DNA of 64,000 nt from Paroceanicella profunda. GTDB lineage: Bacteria > Pseudomonadota > Alphaproteobacteria > Rhodobacterales > Rhodobacteraceae. Numbering within the stretch: the stretch's first letter is position 1; the number at the start of each line of letters is the position of its first letter. The notes below the pieces were generated by a model. That model had not been told where the DNA came from. It worked only from the letters and a program-made list of their open reading frames with translations, and searched no databases. The position numbers were made by a program, and so were the translations under genes. Where the stretch lies: positions 806,001-870,000 of the forward strand of contig NZ_CP040818.1 in assembly GCF_005887635.2 (NCBI RefSeq). Direction: 5' to 3'. Below are positions 56,300-63,841 of the stretch, piece by piece.

Positions 56300-56385
56300 A
56301 TCTCGTCAGGGGGAGGGTTCCACATGGGTCAATTCTCAGTGACATTTCCTATCGCTGCTGGGTCAGTTCTCAGTGACATCCAACA

Positions 56386-56598
56386 CTTCGTGAAACCGGA
56401 ATGCCCCAGTTCACCACCCGCGAGGTACTGCGGATGGAGAGAGCAGGCATTGCCACTGCCGAAGACCTCAACCCCGGACTGGCCGCACTGGAAGAGGCTG
56501 ACATCATCCGCCCGGTCGAAGGTCCCACATCCCCCCAGGGCGGACGGCCTCAGCGTCTCTTTACCGTCAACCCTGCCATCCTGCGGAGGCCCGAATGA
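56386..56598 (+). pseudogene. C-terminal remnant of a DUF3987-type primase/helicase-like protein
   Basis: The frame is open from the IS end: LRETGMPQFTTREVLRMERAG, then LAALEEADIIRP and GGRPQRLFTVNPAILRRPE before the stop. This is the winged-helix tail seen at the end of DUF3987 and related replication proteins in alphaproteobacterial prophages and ICEs (GRPS..Y.VNPA type). All N-terminal domains are missing. The stop overlaps the ATG of the next gene, the operon arrangement usual for these elements. Confidence 0.7.
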
Positions 56599-57062
56599 CC
56601 CGGTGGCTTCAAGCGGCAAGAGGGGAGTTACCCCCTACCGACAAAACCGACACAACCGACAAAACCATTTCCGGTTGTGCGCTTGACCGCCCAGAAACAA
56701 CCCATGGTTGGGTTTTGTCGGATATGTCGGTTTTGTCGGAGGGGGGTAACCCCAAGGGGCGGCCCACCGCCACGGCAGGCCGGGAAGCTCGTAATGCCTC
56801 CGTCGGCGCTTCTCGGCTCCTGTCTCAGGAGCATGCGGCGCCATCCTCTCCGCGCCAGTCTCCAGCGACCGGGCAAGGCAGCGACGTGCAGGTTTATGCC
56901 GCCCTGCTGAGAGCGGAAGGCCCGCTCTCCTACGGGGCTGCGGCTGCGGCTCTCAGCTGGGGGGCAACCCGGGCGTGGCGTGCGGAGGCCCGGCTGCGGG
57001 CTGCGGGTCGGGTCCGGTTCGACAGCCAGGGCCGTGCGGGGATGAAGGAGGGCAGGACATGA
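56595..57062 (+). CDS. Mobile-element accessory protein with DKTD/VLS repeats
   Basis: A 155-aa protein (MTRWLQAARGEL) that follows DUF3987-type genes in integrated elements of this order. TDKTDTTDKT and VLSDMSVLSE are coded by complementary DNA, so the message forms a long hairpin (56628-56749). The C-terminal third (VYAALLRAEGPLSYGAAAAALSWGATRAWRAEARLRAAG) is a predicted winged helix. Overlaps its neighbours by 4 bases on both sides. Function unknown. Confidence 0.65.
   Translation: MTRWLQAARGELPPTDKTDTTDKTISGCALDRPETTHGWVLSDMSVLSEGGNPKGRPTATAGREARNASVGASRLLSQEHAAPSSPRQSPATGQGSDVQVYAALLRAEGPLSYGAAAAALSWGATRAWRAEARLRAAGRVRFDSQGRAGMKEGRT
56628..56749 (+). repeat. Near-perfect 40-bp inverted repeat inside a coding region
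   Basis: Left arm 56628-56667 and right arm 56709-56749 are reverse complements apart from a few mismatches and one extra G. Each arm is built from CCGACAAAACC / GGTTTTGTCGG units. The loop of about 41 nt contains a further GGTTG / CAACC pair. It is a very stable mRNA stem 34 bases after the start codon of the host gene, so it may limit its translation. Confidence 0.9.
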
Positions 57063-57499
57063 GCGCAACACGTGCCCAGCGCCGGGCGTTGCGGCGGCAG
57101 GCCGAGGATGTGGCGGCGCGCATGGCGGCCGTCGCATATGACTTCGAAGGAGAGCAGGTGGAGCGCATCAGCGACCGGCATGCGAAGGCCGCGTTACGGC
57201 GGGCATTCCACGCCCTGCTGCTGGCCGGTGGAGAGCCTCTTGCCATCAGGCTCTCCGAGCAGGAAGCTCGGGGCTTCCCCCGCTACCGCAGCCGCGAACT
57301 TCCGGGCGGGGTGACCTGGCTTGCAGTCGGCTTCGATCCGGCGGGACATGCCAGCTACGCAATGCAGTCCGCCAGGGCGAATGGCGGGATCTCGGAGGAA
57401 ATGTCATCGGAGGCAGCGAAAGTGCTGGCGCTGTGCCGGTTGGCGGAGATTGCCGCCCGGCCGGGCCTTCCCATCGGCACACCAAAAGGCCGAGCGTAA
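57059..57499 (+). CDS. Hypothetical protein of the element
   Basis: A 146-aa protein starting MSATRAQRRALRRQ at ATG 57059, overlapping the preceding stop. Helical, basic N-terminus; the middle (PLAIRLSEQEARGFPRYRSRELPGGVTWLAVGFDP) looks like a small alpha/beta unit. No family recognised. Overlaps and direction place it in the same operon. Confidence 0.65.
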   Translation: MSATRAQRRALRRQAEDVAARMAAVAYDFEGEQVERISDRHAKAALRRAFHALLLAGGEPLAIRLSEQEARGFPRYRSRELPGGVTWLAVGFDPAGHASYAMQSARANGGISEEMSSEAAKVLALCRLAEIAARPGLPIGTPKGRA

Positions 57500-57513
57500 A
57501 AATGGAGAATGGA

Positions 57514-57717
57514 ATGGATACATTCGAGCGCGTCGAGATACTGGACGGCAAGAAAGAGGACGGGAGCCCGAACTTCGTCTTCATCGCCTACACCGAGGAT
57601 GGCTGTATCGTGCTGGCGGACACCCCGACGCGGGCCGGAGCGGAGTTCCTCGCGGACAGTCTCCGGGAGTATGGCGAGACCGTGGAGTGGGCTCCGGATC
57701 GAATGGGGTACTCTTGA
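57514..57717 (+). CDS. Small acidic hypothetical protein
   Basis: A 67-aa protein from ATG 57514 (MDTFERVEILDGKKEDG), with GGAG six bases upstream. ATG 57502 is an alternative start. The pattern resembles a small beta-alpha-beta protein; function unknown. Its stop overlaps the TTG start of the next gene. Confidence 0.55.
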   Translation: MDTFERVEILDGKKEDGSPNFVFIAYTEDGCIVLADTPTRAGAEFLADSLREYGETVEWAPDRMGYS

Positions 57718-58217
57718 CCGGGGCCGAGCTCAGGGCGCTGCGCACGGCTGCCGGGCTCACCCAGGCTGCGCTCGCAGCTCGGGCAGGCCTGCACCGGGAC
57801 AGTCTGCGCTATTGGGAGCACCGCCCTGTGGTTGATGTGCGAAGCCCCGGCGTGGTGAGTATCCTCGCCGCGCTGGGCGTGCCCCCCGGACCTGATGCCC
57901 CAGCCCGTCCGACAACCGGAAGGGAGCGGGTATTATCGCACGCTCCTGCGCATGGGGGCGCGCGTGATGGGGTTCAAGGCCGGGGCGCACATCCACCATC
58001 CACCCCGGGGCAAGTCCGTTCCACTGCCGAGAAGTGCGGAGCGTCGACAAGGCGGGGCACGCCGTGCCGGTGCAAGCCCGAGCCGGGCAAGGCGCGCTGC
58101 CGCCTTCACGGGGGCAAGAGCACCGGCCCTACCTCGCCCGAGGGCCGGGAGAGGATAGCCGAGTTCCAGCGGCGCAGATGGGAAGCCCACAGGGCGAAGA
58201 AGGCGAAAAGCATTTGA
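57714..58217 (+). CDS. HTH protein with HGGxSTGP C-terminal motif
   Basis: A 167-aa protein from TTG 57714, overlapping the upstream stop. Residues about 3-55 are an XRE-type HTH (LRALRTAAGLTQAALAARAGLHRDSLRYWEH). The C-terminal part has Cys residues (KCGASTRRGTPCRCKPEP) and LHGGKSTGPTSPEGRERIAEFQRRRW, a short motif common in phage- and plasmid-encoded proteins of alphaproteobacteria. The two parts together suggest a DNA-binding regulator of the element. Confidence 0.65.
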   Translation: MTGAELRALRTAAGLTQAALAARAGLHRDSLRYWEHRPVVDVRSPGVVSILAALGVPPGPDAPARPTTGRERVLSHAPAHGGARDGVQGRGAHPPSTPGQVRSTAEKCGASTRRGTPCRCKPEPGKARCRLHGGKSTGPTSPEGRERIAEFQRRRWEAHRAKKAKSI

Positions 58218-58234
58218 CTTTTCCAGTTCAACTC

Positions 58235-58278
58235 AGTTTACCCAGTTATAGCAACATTATCTTATAAGCGGGTAAACT
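58235..58278 (+). promoter_or_regulatory. Inverted repeat in front of the AAA ATPase gene
   Basis: AGTTTACCC (58235-58243) and GGGTAAACT (58270-58278) form a perfect 9-bp inverted repeat with an AT-rich 26-bp centre, ending 3 bases before the TTG start. It may be an operator or may occlude the weak start in mRNA. Confidence 0.5.
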
Positions 58279-58281
58279 CAC

Positions 58282-59481
58282 TTGGATCCGATCAGAAACC
58301 CATACGCACCAGGCGCCGGAAACCCGCCACCAGAGCTAGCTGGTCGGGCAGATGTCATTGGCGCCATTGAAACAACGCTTCAACGAGTGTCCCAGAAGCG
58401 GGCGGTTCAGCATCCCATCTTGGTCGGATTGAGAGGCGTGGGGAAAACGGTTCTTCTCGTTAAGGCGAGAGAAATGGCTGAAACCCACGGGCATTACACA
58501 ATTGAAATCGAGGCTCACGAGGGAAAGTCTCTTGCCGAACTTCTGGCGCCAGGGCTTCGGAAGACATTGTATGCGCTCAGCTCAATTGAGAATGCCAAGG
58601 ACAAAGCAAGGCGCGGTATTCGTGTGCTGAAAAGCTTGCTGTCCGGCATTAAGATCAACATATCTGGGTTTGAAATCGGCGTAGATGCTGAGACTGGAAC
58701 TGCGGACTCAGGAGACATTGAGGCCGATCTGCCCGAAATGATAGTTGCGCTGGGAGAGGCCGCCTCGGCGGCGGGGAAATCTGTTTCATTAATTGTGGAT
58801 GAGATTCAATATCTGTCTTCGCGAGAATTTAGCGCCTTGATAATGGCGCTGCATAAAGCAAACCAAAGGTCGCTGCCTCTCGCGCTGATAGGCGCCGGTC
58901 TTCCTCAGCTATTGGGCCTGGCGGGAAACTCCAAATCATACTCCGAACGGCTGTTTTCTTACCCCACCATTGGGGCTCTCACCGAGGAAGATGCTATTAC
59001 TGCAGTGGTCAACCCATCCAAGGAAGAGGGGGTTGAATTTCTCGATGGCGCAGTAGATCTAATTATGCGCAGAACTGAATGTTATCCCTATTTTTTGCAG
59101 CAATGGGCATACGATTCATGGAATGTGGCCTCTGGCCACGCAATTACTGAGAAAGACGTAGTCCAAGCCACTGAGAAGTCCTTAGTGGCACTTGATGAGA
59201 GTTTTTTCAAAGTCAGATTCGAGCGGTGCACACCAAGCGAGAAGAGGTATATGCGAGCGCTGGCTGAGCACGGTACCGGTGCGCATCGCTCGGGAGACAT
59301 TGCAGAGGCACTGGGGATGAACACCACAAGTGCCGCCCCCACTCGAAGTAACCTGATAAAGAAGGGAATGATTTACTCTCCCGCCTACGGCGATACTGCA
59401 TTTACTGTCCCACTATTTGATGAATATATGCGCAGAACAATTCCGAACCTTGAAGTCAAAAAGAGACAGAGACAGCCCTGA
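58282..59481 (+). CDS. AAA ATPase of unknown role, low GC
   Basis: A 399-aa single P-loop ATPase: the N-terminal NPYAPGAGNPPPELAGRAD box, Walker A GLRGVGKT (49-56), Walker B SLIVDEIQYLSS (168-180), sensor region LALIGAGLPQL, and a C-terminal winged-helix part (ALAEHGTGAHRSGDIAEALGM). This resembles the 'archaeal ATPase'-like orphan proteins on mobile DNA. TTG 58282 is used because the conserved N-terminal box follows directly. GC content is clearly lower than both neighbours and codons are A/T-richer, a sign of separate acquisition. A role in defence or partition is possible but not shown. Confidence 0.75.
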   Translation: MDPIRNPYAPGAGNPPPELAGRADVIGAIETTLQRVSQKRAVQHPILVGLRGVGKTVLLVKAREMAETHGHYTIEIEAHEGKSLAELLAPGLRKTLYALSSIENAKDKARRGIRVLKSLLSGIKINISGFEIGVDAETGTADSGDIEADLPEMIVALGEAASAAGKSVSLIVDEIQYLSSREFSALIMALHKANQRSLPLALIGAGLPQLLGLAGNSKSYSERLFSYPTIGALTEEDAITAVVNPSKEEGVEFLDGAVDLIMRRTECYPYFLQQWAYDSWNVASGHAITEKDVVQATEKSLVALDESFFKVRFERCTPSEKRYMRALAEHGTGAHRSGDIAEALGMNTTSAAPTRSNLIKKGMIYSPAYGDTAFTVPLFDEYMRRTIPNLEVKKRQRQP

Positions 59482-59815
59482 CCGGGGTGTGGCGGATTTG
59501 CCCGGTCCCGACCCCGGACACCGGCGGGGACCCGCATTGCGCACAATCGGCCAGAGAAAAGGTTTTGCCGGCCGACGCAGATGATGCCGGGCAAGCACCG
59601 CCTTCCCGTTGGGGGGGGGCCATTTCTTCAAGGCCTTTAGGGGTGGAGACCGGCGGGTATCCTCCGTTTGCAATGTGACCTTGCGATACAGGAGGTAGGT
59701 CGTTGGCTTGTCGCGACCGTCACCCGCAGGCCCCCGGGCCGTGCCGCTTGCGAAGGTCATGGTGAAGCCGCCCGGGACCCCGAGCGGCTCTCACGTGGCT
59801 CTGTACGGGAATGGG
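59482..59815. other. 334-bp gap after the ATPase gene, no gene seen
   Basis: Spacer between convergent genes, including a run of nine G at 59611-59619. Small open frames here have no ribosome binding site. No strong terminator was found. Confidence 0.4.
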
Positions 59816-60364
59816 TCAGGCGGCGCTGGGCCTGATGCCAGCGGCCTCCAGCACCGGCAGCATGCGGGACACCATCAGCGCCGGGTCATGCAGCGCGTCG
59901 AAGGCCCAGCGCTCTGCCCCCGTGTAAAGCACGCCCCCACCCGGCGCGAAGTGATACAGGGCAATGCGGCTCTCGTGGTGGAGCCATGCCACGTAGTCCC
60001 GGGCGATTGCCACGTTCTCGGGGGACAGGCCCGCCAGCGCGGCCCCGTAGGCAGAGCCGACCCGCATACGGGGCGGCGTGGCCCCGGTCAGCGGGTCTGG
60101 GCCCAGCGCTCGCTCCGCCTCATTCAGGAGGGCCAGCGCTACCGGCTTGTTCATCGTGCCGCGGGAGTTGAGCATACCCATGCGGACCTTCAGGAGCACG
60201 TCGGCCGCGCTGCGGGACGGGATGGCGAGGGCCTGAGCCTCCATCTCTGCGAGCCGGGCAAGTGTCTCCTGCTCGTCCAGGTCTTCGCCCTCCGCCCGGA
60301 TCCACATCTCCGCCCAGCGCGCGTAGAGCTCGGCAATGGAGGGGGTCTCGCTGTGAATGGTCAT
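59816..60364 (-). CDS. Hypothetical protein of the element
   Basis: A 182-aa mostly helical acidic protein. ATG 60364 (MTIHSETPSIAELYARWAEMW) is preferred because GAGGAGGC lies 5-11 bases upstream; the ATG at 60382 is an alternative that overlaps the upstream gene. No domain recognised. It is the second gene of a minus-strand pair. Confidence 0.6.
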   Translation of the reverse strand: MTIHSETPSIAELYARWAEMWIRAEGEDLDEQETLARLAEMEAQALAIPSRSAADVLLKVRMGMLNSRGTMNKPVALALLNEAERALGPDPLTGATPPRMRVGSAYGAALAGLSPENVAIARDYVAWLHHESRIALYHFAPGGGVLYTGAERWAFDALHDPALMVSRMLPVLEAAGIRPSAA

Positions 60365-60374
60365 GATTGCCTCC

Positions 60375-60968
60375 TCACGCATAGAAGCTGGTGCGGCCGT
60401 TCACGGTGATACTCTGCACCGTGGCGAGGTTGACTGATCGGCAGGCTGCCTTGGCAGCGTCCCAGACTGGCAGCAGGTTCGGGTGGCGCTCCTTGCGCGT
60501 GGCGAAGGCCTTCTGTGCCCTCTCGCTGGCCGACGGGCCGGCGACATGCCTGGCGAGGGTTGCGGGCTGGATACGCATGGTGCGCAGCGTACCGTCCTTC
60601 TTGACGAAACGCACGGCGCAGAACCGCCCCCCTGCGCTGTGAATGAGCGAAGTCATTTCCGAGAAGTCCCGGGCCTTCACCGCCTCCAGGCGCGCGAGTT
60701 CGCGACGAAGCTCCGCCCCGCGCTGGGCGATGTTCACCCGGAAGGACTTGTCGGCCAGCCCGGCAAGCTCGGCTCGGATCGCCACGGCGCGCGCTTCACG
60801 GGCCTCGGCAGGCACGGTCAGGAGGCGAGCAACGGCCCGGGCCTCCACCCAAGCCCTGCGCAGGTAGGTCGCGAACTCGTAGCGGCAGAAGCGGTAGACG
60901 GAGGCAGGCCACGTGCTGCGGTACTCGGCCCATGCCTGCGCCATGATGGCTGTGCGGTTGTAGGTCAT
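60375..60968 (-). CDS. Protein with SH3-like barrel C-terminus
   Basis: A 197-aa protein. The N-terminal half is helical and Arg/Ala-rich. The C-terminal half (AVRFVKKDGTLRTMRIQP, then NLLPVWDAAKAACRSVNLATVQSITVNG) resembles the small 'SH3 beta-barrel fold' proteins often found in phages. Divergent from the small HTH gene across a promoter region with GTGATA operators, so it is probably repressed by it. Confidence 0.6.
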   Translation of the reverse strand: MTYNRTAIMAQAWAEYRSTWPASVYRFCRYEFATYLRRAWVEARAVARLLTVPAEAREARAVAIRAELAGLADKSFRVNIAQRGAELRRELARLEAVKARDFSEMTSLIHSAGGRFCAVRFVKKDGTLRTMRIQPATLARHVAGPSASERAQKAFATRKERHPNLLPVWDAAKAACRSVNLATVQSITVNGRTSFYA

Positions 60969-60985
60969 GTTGTTCTCCCGTGTTT

Positions 60986-61050
60986 GTGATAACTATATAT
61001 CACTAGACAGGAGTGATAACAAGTGCTCAGTGAGCGCAACCTATCACAAA
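60986..61050. promoter_or_regulatory. Divergent promoter region with repeated GTGATA/TATCAC operators
   Basis: GTGATA-ACTATA-TATCAC (60986-61003) is an 18-bp dyad. Further half-sites are GTGATAAC (61013-61020) and CTATCACAAAG (61041-61051). The block sits between the SH3-like gene and the small HTH gene, where a phage-type repressor would bind. Confidence 0.5.
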
Positions 61051-61061
61051 GGGAGACTGGG

Positions 61062-61307
61062 ATGTTCAAGGGACAAGTGAAGGCGGGCCGTACATTGGCG
61101 GGCCTGTCGCAGGCAGAATTGTGTGAGATGGCAGATATCCCCCTCATCACGCTTCGGCGCATCGAGGGAAGGCCGGACCATGCGGGAAAGGTTTCAGCAG
61201 AGGTGGAGGCGAAGGTCCGCAAGGCCCTCGAAGCGGCGGGGGTTCAGTTCCTGGACGCGGGTCAGGTTGCCAGCGGCCCGGGTGTTGCCGTGAAGCCGGC
61301 GGGATAG
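61062..61307 (+). CDS. Small HTH regulator
   Basis: An 81-aa XRE-type protein: MFKGQVKAGRTLAGLSQAELCEMADIPLITLRRIEG, then VSAEVEAKVRKALEAAGVQFLD. ATG 61062 follows GGGAGACTGG. The type is common at the ends of integrated elements and on phage genomes. It likely controls itself and the divergent gene through the GTGATA sites. Confidence 0.75.
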   Translation: MFKGQVKAGRTLAGLSQAELCEMADIPLITLRRIEGRPDHAGKVSAEVEAKVRKALEAAGVQFLDAGQVASGPGVAVKPAG

Positions 61308-61618
61308 GCAGCGGATTGCCTTCTGGTCACTAGCTGAGCTCAGAAGCGGCTCTGACTTCTGGTCCCAATGCCCGGACTTCGGCGGGCCGTGGTACCGCGG
61401 GGGGGAGTTTTCCTTTCTCTCTCCCGAAAAATTCCGGGGAGGAAGGCGCCGGGCGCGAGCTTCTCGACGGGGTGCGCAAGAACGTAGGGCGTACCGACAG
61501 TCCGGACTGTTCCGAGGAAATCTCCCTCCATCCGAGATGGATTGTTGGGCGAATTGTTGGTCTAGGCAAAATCCCTTGGAGAGAAATCGCCTTATATCAG
61601 ACACTTAAGCTGGAAATC
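61308..61618. other. 311-bp gap next to the tRNA-Ser 3' end, possible attachment-site region
   Basis: Noncoding DNA between the last element gene and the 3' end of tRNA-Ser. This is where an attachment junction and a lost integrase would be expected. No integrase, and no repeat of the tRNA 3' end, was found. A run of G at 61400-61406 and a short CTCCC/GGGAG pair are the only features. Confidence 0.35.
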
Positions 61619-61708
61619 TGGCGGACAGGAAGGGATTCGAACCCTCGAGACGGTTCCCCGCCTACTCCCTTAGCAGGGGAGCGCCTTCGACCACTCGGCC
61701 ACCTGTCC
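61619..61708 (-). tRNA. tRNA-Ser (anticodon GCU)
   Basis: Class II tRNA on the minus strand. Acceptor GGACAGG / CCTGTCC, D-arm GCCGAGTGG, anticodon stem CTCCC-TGCTAAG-GGAG with GCU, a long variable arm, T-arm GGGTTCGAATCCC, discriminator G and an encoded CCA. It reads codons AGC/AGU. The 3' end faces the accessory region, and tRNA-Ser genes are frequent integration sites. Confidence 0.97.
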
Positions 61709-61973
61709 GCGGACGGATGTACTTGGGCGGGGCACATGATGCAACGGGAAATTCCATGTCCGGCGCGCGTCTCCGCGGATCAGGGAGCCTGCGAACCGCC
61801 GGGGATGTAAAACCGTATATCCGCCGCCACGCGCCAAGAACACGTAAGACTTTATGACCATAACGCGCAGGCGCTTTCAGGCAGAAACCGGCTTGCCGGA
61901 ATGAAATCCTTGCCTGATACTGGGATACATCGCTCCGGGTGCGTAGATGCCTGAGCCAATATGGGAGGAAAAC

Positions 61974-63107
61974 ATGAACAAACACGAGACATCCGTCTCG
62001 CGCAGGTCCTTTCTGCGCAGAGGTGCGGCAGCCGGGGGTATCGCAGCCACCGGAGCGCTTGCGGCACCTGCCGTGCTCGCCCAGGCACCCCTGGTGGTGA
62101 AGATGCAGACGTCCTGGCCCGCCTCGGACATCTGGATGGATTTCGCCCGGCAATACACCGAGCGCGTGGAGGCCATGTCCGGCGGTCGGCTGAAGGTGGA
62201 CCTGCTGCCCGCGGGCGCCGTGGTCGCCGCCTTCCAGGTGCTCGACGCCTGCAACGACGGGGTGATCGACGCGGCGCATTCCGTGCCGGTGTACTGGTAT
62301 GGCAAGCACAAGGCGGCGTCGCTCTTCGGCACCGGGCCGGTGTTCGGCGGCTCGGCCACCACCATGCTGGCCTGGTTCAACGCGGGCGGCGGGGCGGAAT
62401 ATTACCGCGAGCTCACCCAGGACATCCTGGGGCTCAACGTGATCGGCTTCCTCGGCTTCCCGATGTTCGCCCAGCCGCTGGGCTGGTTCAAGAGCGAGGT
62501 GAACACCGTCGATGACATCAAGGGGCTGAAATACCGTACCGTGGGCCTCGCCGCCGACCTCATGCAGAGCATGGGCATGTCGGTGGCCCAGCTTCCCGGC
62601 GGCGAGATCGTGCCGGCGATGGAGCGCGGCGTGATCGACGCCTTCGAGTTCAACAACCCCTCCTCGGACATGCGCTTCGGCGCGCAGGACGTGGCAAAGA
62701 ACTACTACCTCTCCTCCTACCACCAGGCCTCGGAGAGCTTCGAGTTCATCTTCAACCGCGACTTCTTCGAGGATCTCGAACCGGACCTGCAGGCCATCCT
62801 GAGATACGGCGTCGAGGCGGCCTCCACCGCCAACACCGCCATCGCGATGGACAATTACTCCGCCGACCTGCGCAAGCTGCAGGAGGACAACGGCGTAACC
62901 GTGCACCGCACCTCCAAGGACATCCTCGACGCCCAGATCACCGCCTGGGACGGGCTGATCACCCAGCTCGAGGAGGACGCGTTCATGAAGAAGGTGCTCG
63001 ACAGCCAGCGCGAATGGGTGGAGCGGGTGACCTATTACGAGCTGATGAACGCGCCCGATTACGCGCTCGCCTACAACCATCACTTCCCCGGCAAGCTCGC
63101 GATGTGA
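61974..63107 (+). CDS. dctP: TRAP transporter substrate-binding protein (TakP-like)
   Basis: A 377-aa periplasmic binding protein with a Tat signal (SRRSFLRRGAAAGG, then ALAAPAVLA). It resembles the TakP subgroup that binds 2-oxo acids as a dimer: KMQTSWPASDIWMDFA, LPAGAVVAAFQVLDAC, HSVPVYWYGKHKAASLFGTG, FGFPMFAQPLGWFK-like and YRTVGLAADLMQSMGM with the ligand-binding Arg, then PGGEIVPAMERGVIDAFEFNNP. GGGAGGAAAAC precedes ATG 61974. First of the TRAP operon. Confidence 0.93.
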   Translation: MNKHETSVSRRSFLRRGAAAGGIAATGALAAPAVLAQAPLVVKMQTSWPASDIWMDFARQYTERVEAMSGGRLKVDLLPAGAVVAAFQVLDACNDGVIDAAHSVPVYWYGKHKAASLFGTGPVFGGSATTMLAWFNAGGGAEYYRELTQDILGLNVIGFLGFPMFAQPLGWFKSEVNTVDDIKGLKYRTVGLAADLMQSMGMSVAQLPGGEIVPAMERGVIDAFEFNNPSSDMRFGAQDVAKNYYLSSYHQASESFEFIFNRDFFEDLEPDLQAILRYGVEAASTANTAIAMDNYSADLRKLQEDNGVTVHRTSKDILDAQITAWDGLITQLEEDAFMKKVLDSQREWVERVTYYELMNAPDYALAYNHHFPGKLAM

Positions 63108-63110
63108 GCC

Positions 63111-63179
63111 CTCCGGCCCCATGGGGCCGGAGAGGGGCAGATTTCCGGCGGCCGGGGCCTGCTTGCCCCCGGCCGCCGG
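63111..63179 (+). terminator. Two strong hairpins between dctP and dctQ, probable attenuator
   Basis: First: CTCCGGCCCC / GGGGCCGGAG, 2-nt loop (63111-63132), three bases after the stop. Second: CCGGCGGCCGGGGC (63145-63158) with GCCCCCGGCCGCCGG (63165-63179). Neither has a T-tract. Likely to lower membrane-subunit expression relative to the abundant binding protein. Confidence 0.6.
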
Positions 63180-63234
63180 ACCGAAGCGCCCCGGGTTTCG
63201 GCGCGTTCCACGCATGGGAGGGAGGGCTTCACGC

Positions 63235-63801
63235 ATGGTGGGTTTCATTCGTTTTGCCGACCGGCTGTCGGCCTGGTTCGGCCGCACCTTCGCCTGGCTG
63301 ATCATCCTGATGACCGTCGGGGTGAGCTACGAGGTGGTGGTGCGCTACATCTTCAACGCCCCCACCACCTGGGCGCTGGACGTGTCCTTCATCATGTACG
63401 GCACGCTGTTCATGATGGGCGGCGCCTACACCCTGTCGCGCGGCGGCCATGTGCGCGGAGACTTCGTGTACCGGCTCTGGCCGGTGCGGGTGCAGGGCGC
63501 GGTGGACCTGGTGCTCTACCTGATCTTCTTCTTCCCCGGCGTCACGGCGCTGATCCTCTCGGGGTGGAAATATTCCTCCCGCTCCTGGGGCTACACCGAG
63601 GTGAGCGTGAACAGCCCGGCCGGCATCCCGATCTTCCAGTTCAAGACGGTGATGGTGGCGGCGGGCCTGCTCCTGTTCATCCAGGGCATCGCCCAGGTGT
63701 GCCGCTGCCTGCTGGCGATGCGCACCGGCGCCTGGCTGCACGCCGAGGAGGACGTGAAGGAGACCGAGGAGCTGCTCCTCCACCAGGGCGACGCCGCCTG
63801 A
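63235..63801 (+). CDS. dctQ: TRAP transporter small permease
   Basis: A 188-aa membrane protein with four helices: WLIILMTVGVSYEVVVRYIFNAPTTWALDVSFIMYG, the DctQ signature. ATG 63235 follows GGAGGGAGGG and matches the family's N-terminus. The C-terminus ends in a Glu-rich cytoplasmic tail. Followed 40 nt later by dctM. Confidence 0.93.
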   Translation: MVGFIRFADRLSAWFGRTFAWLIILMTVGVSYEVVVRYIFNAPTTWALDVSFIMYGTLFMMGGAYTLSRGGHVRGDFVYRLWPVRVQGAVDLVLYLIFFFPGVTALILSGWKYSSRSWGYTEVSVNSPAGIPIFQFKTVMVAAGLLLFIQGIAQVCRCLLAMRTGAWLHAEEDVKETEELLLHQGDAA

Positions 63802-63841
63802 CCGCCATTCCCCGAGACACCGCCCCGAACGGAGCACCGAC

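Larger units (their letters stand above)
53890..56385 (-). mobile_element. IS21-family insertion sequence, copy C (complete, 2,496 bp)
   Basis: Complete element, same length and encoded proteins as copy A and in the same orientation. Left end lies in copy B's istA, right end abuts the DUF3987-like remnant. No target-site duplication is visible (left flank GGCGCCC, right flank CTTCGTG). Direct orientation with copy A allows deletion of the 20-kb interval by recombination. Confidence 0.95.

Noticed and set aside
31312..56385. Simple composite transposon formed by copies A and C
   Set aside because: Broken genes at the junctions, the inverted remnant B and missing target duplications show rearrangement rather than transposition of an A-C unit as a whole.
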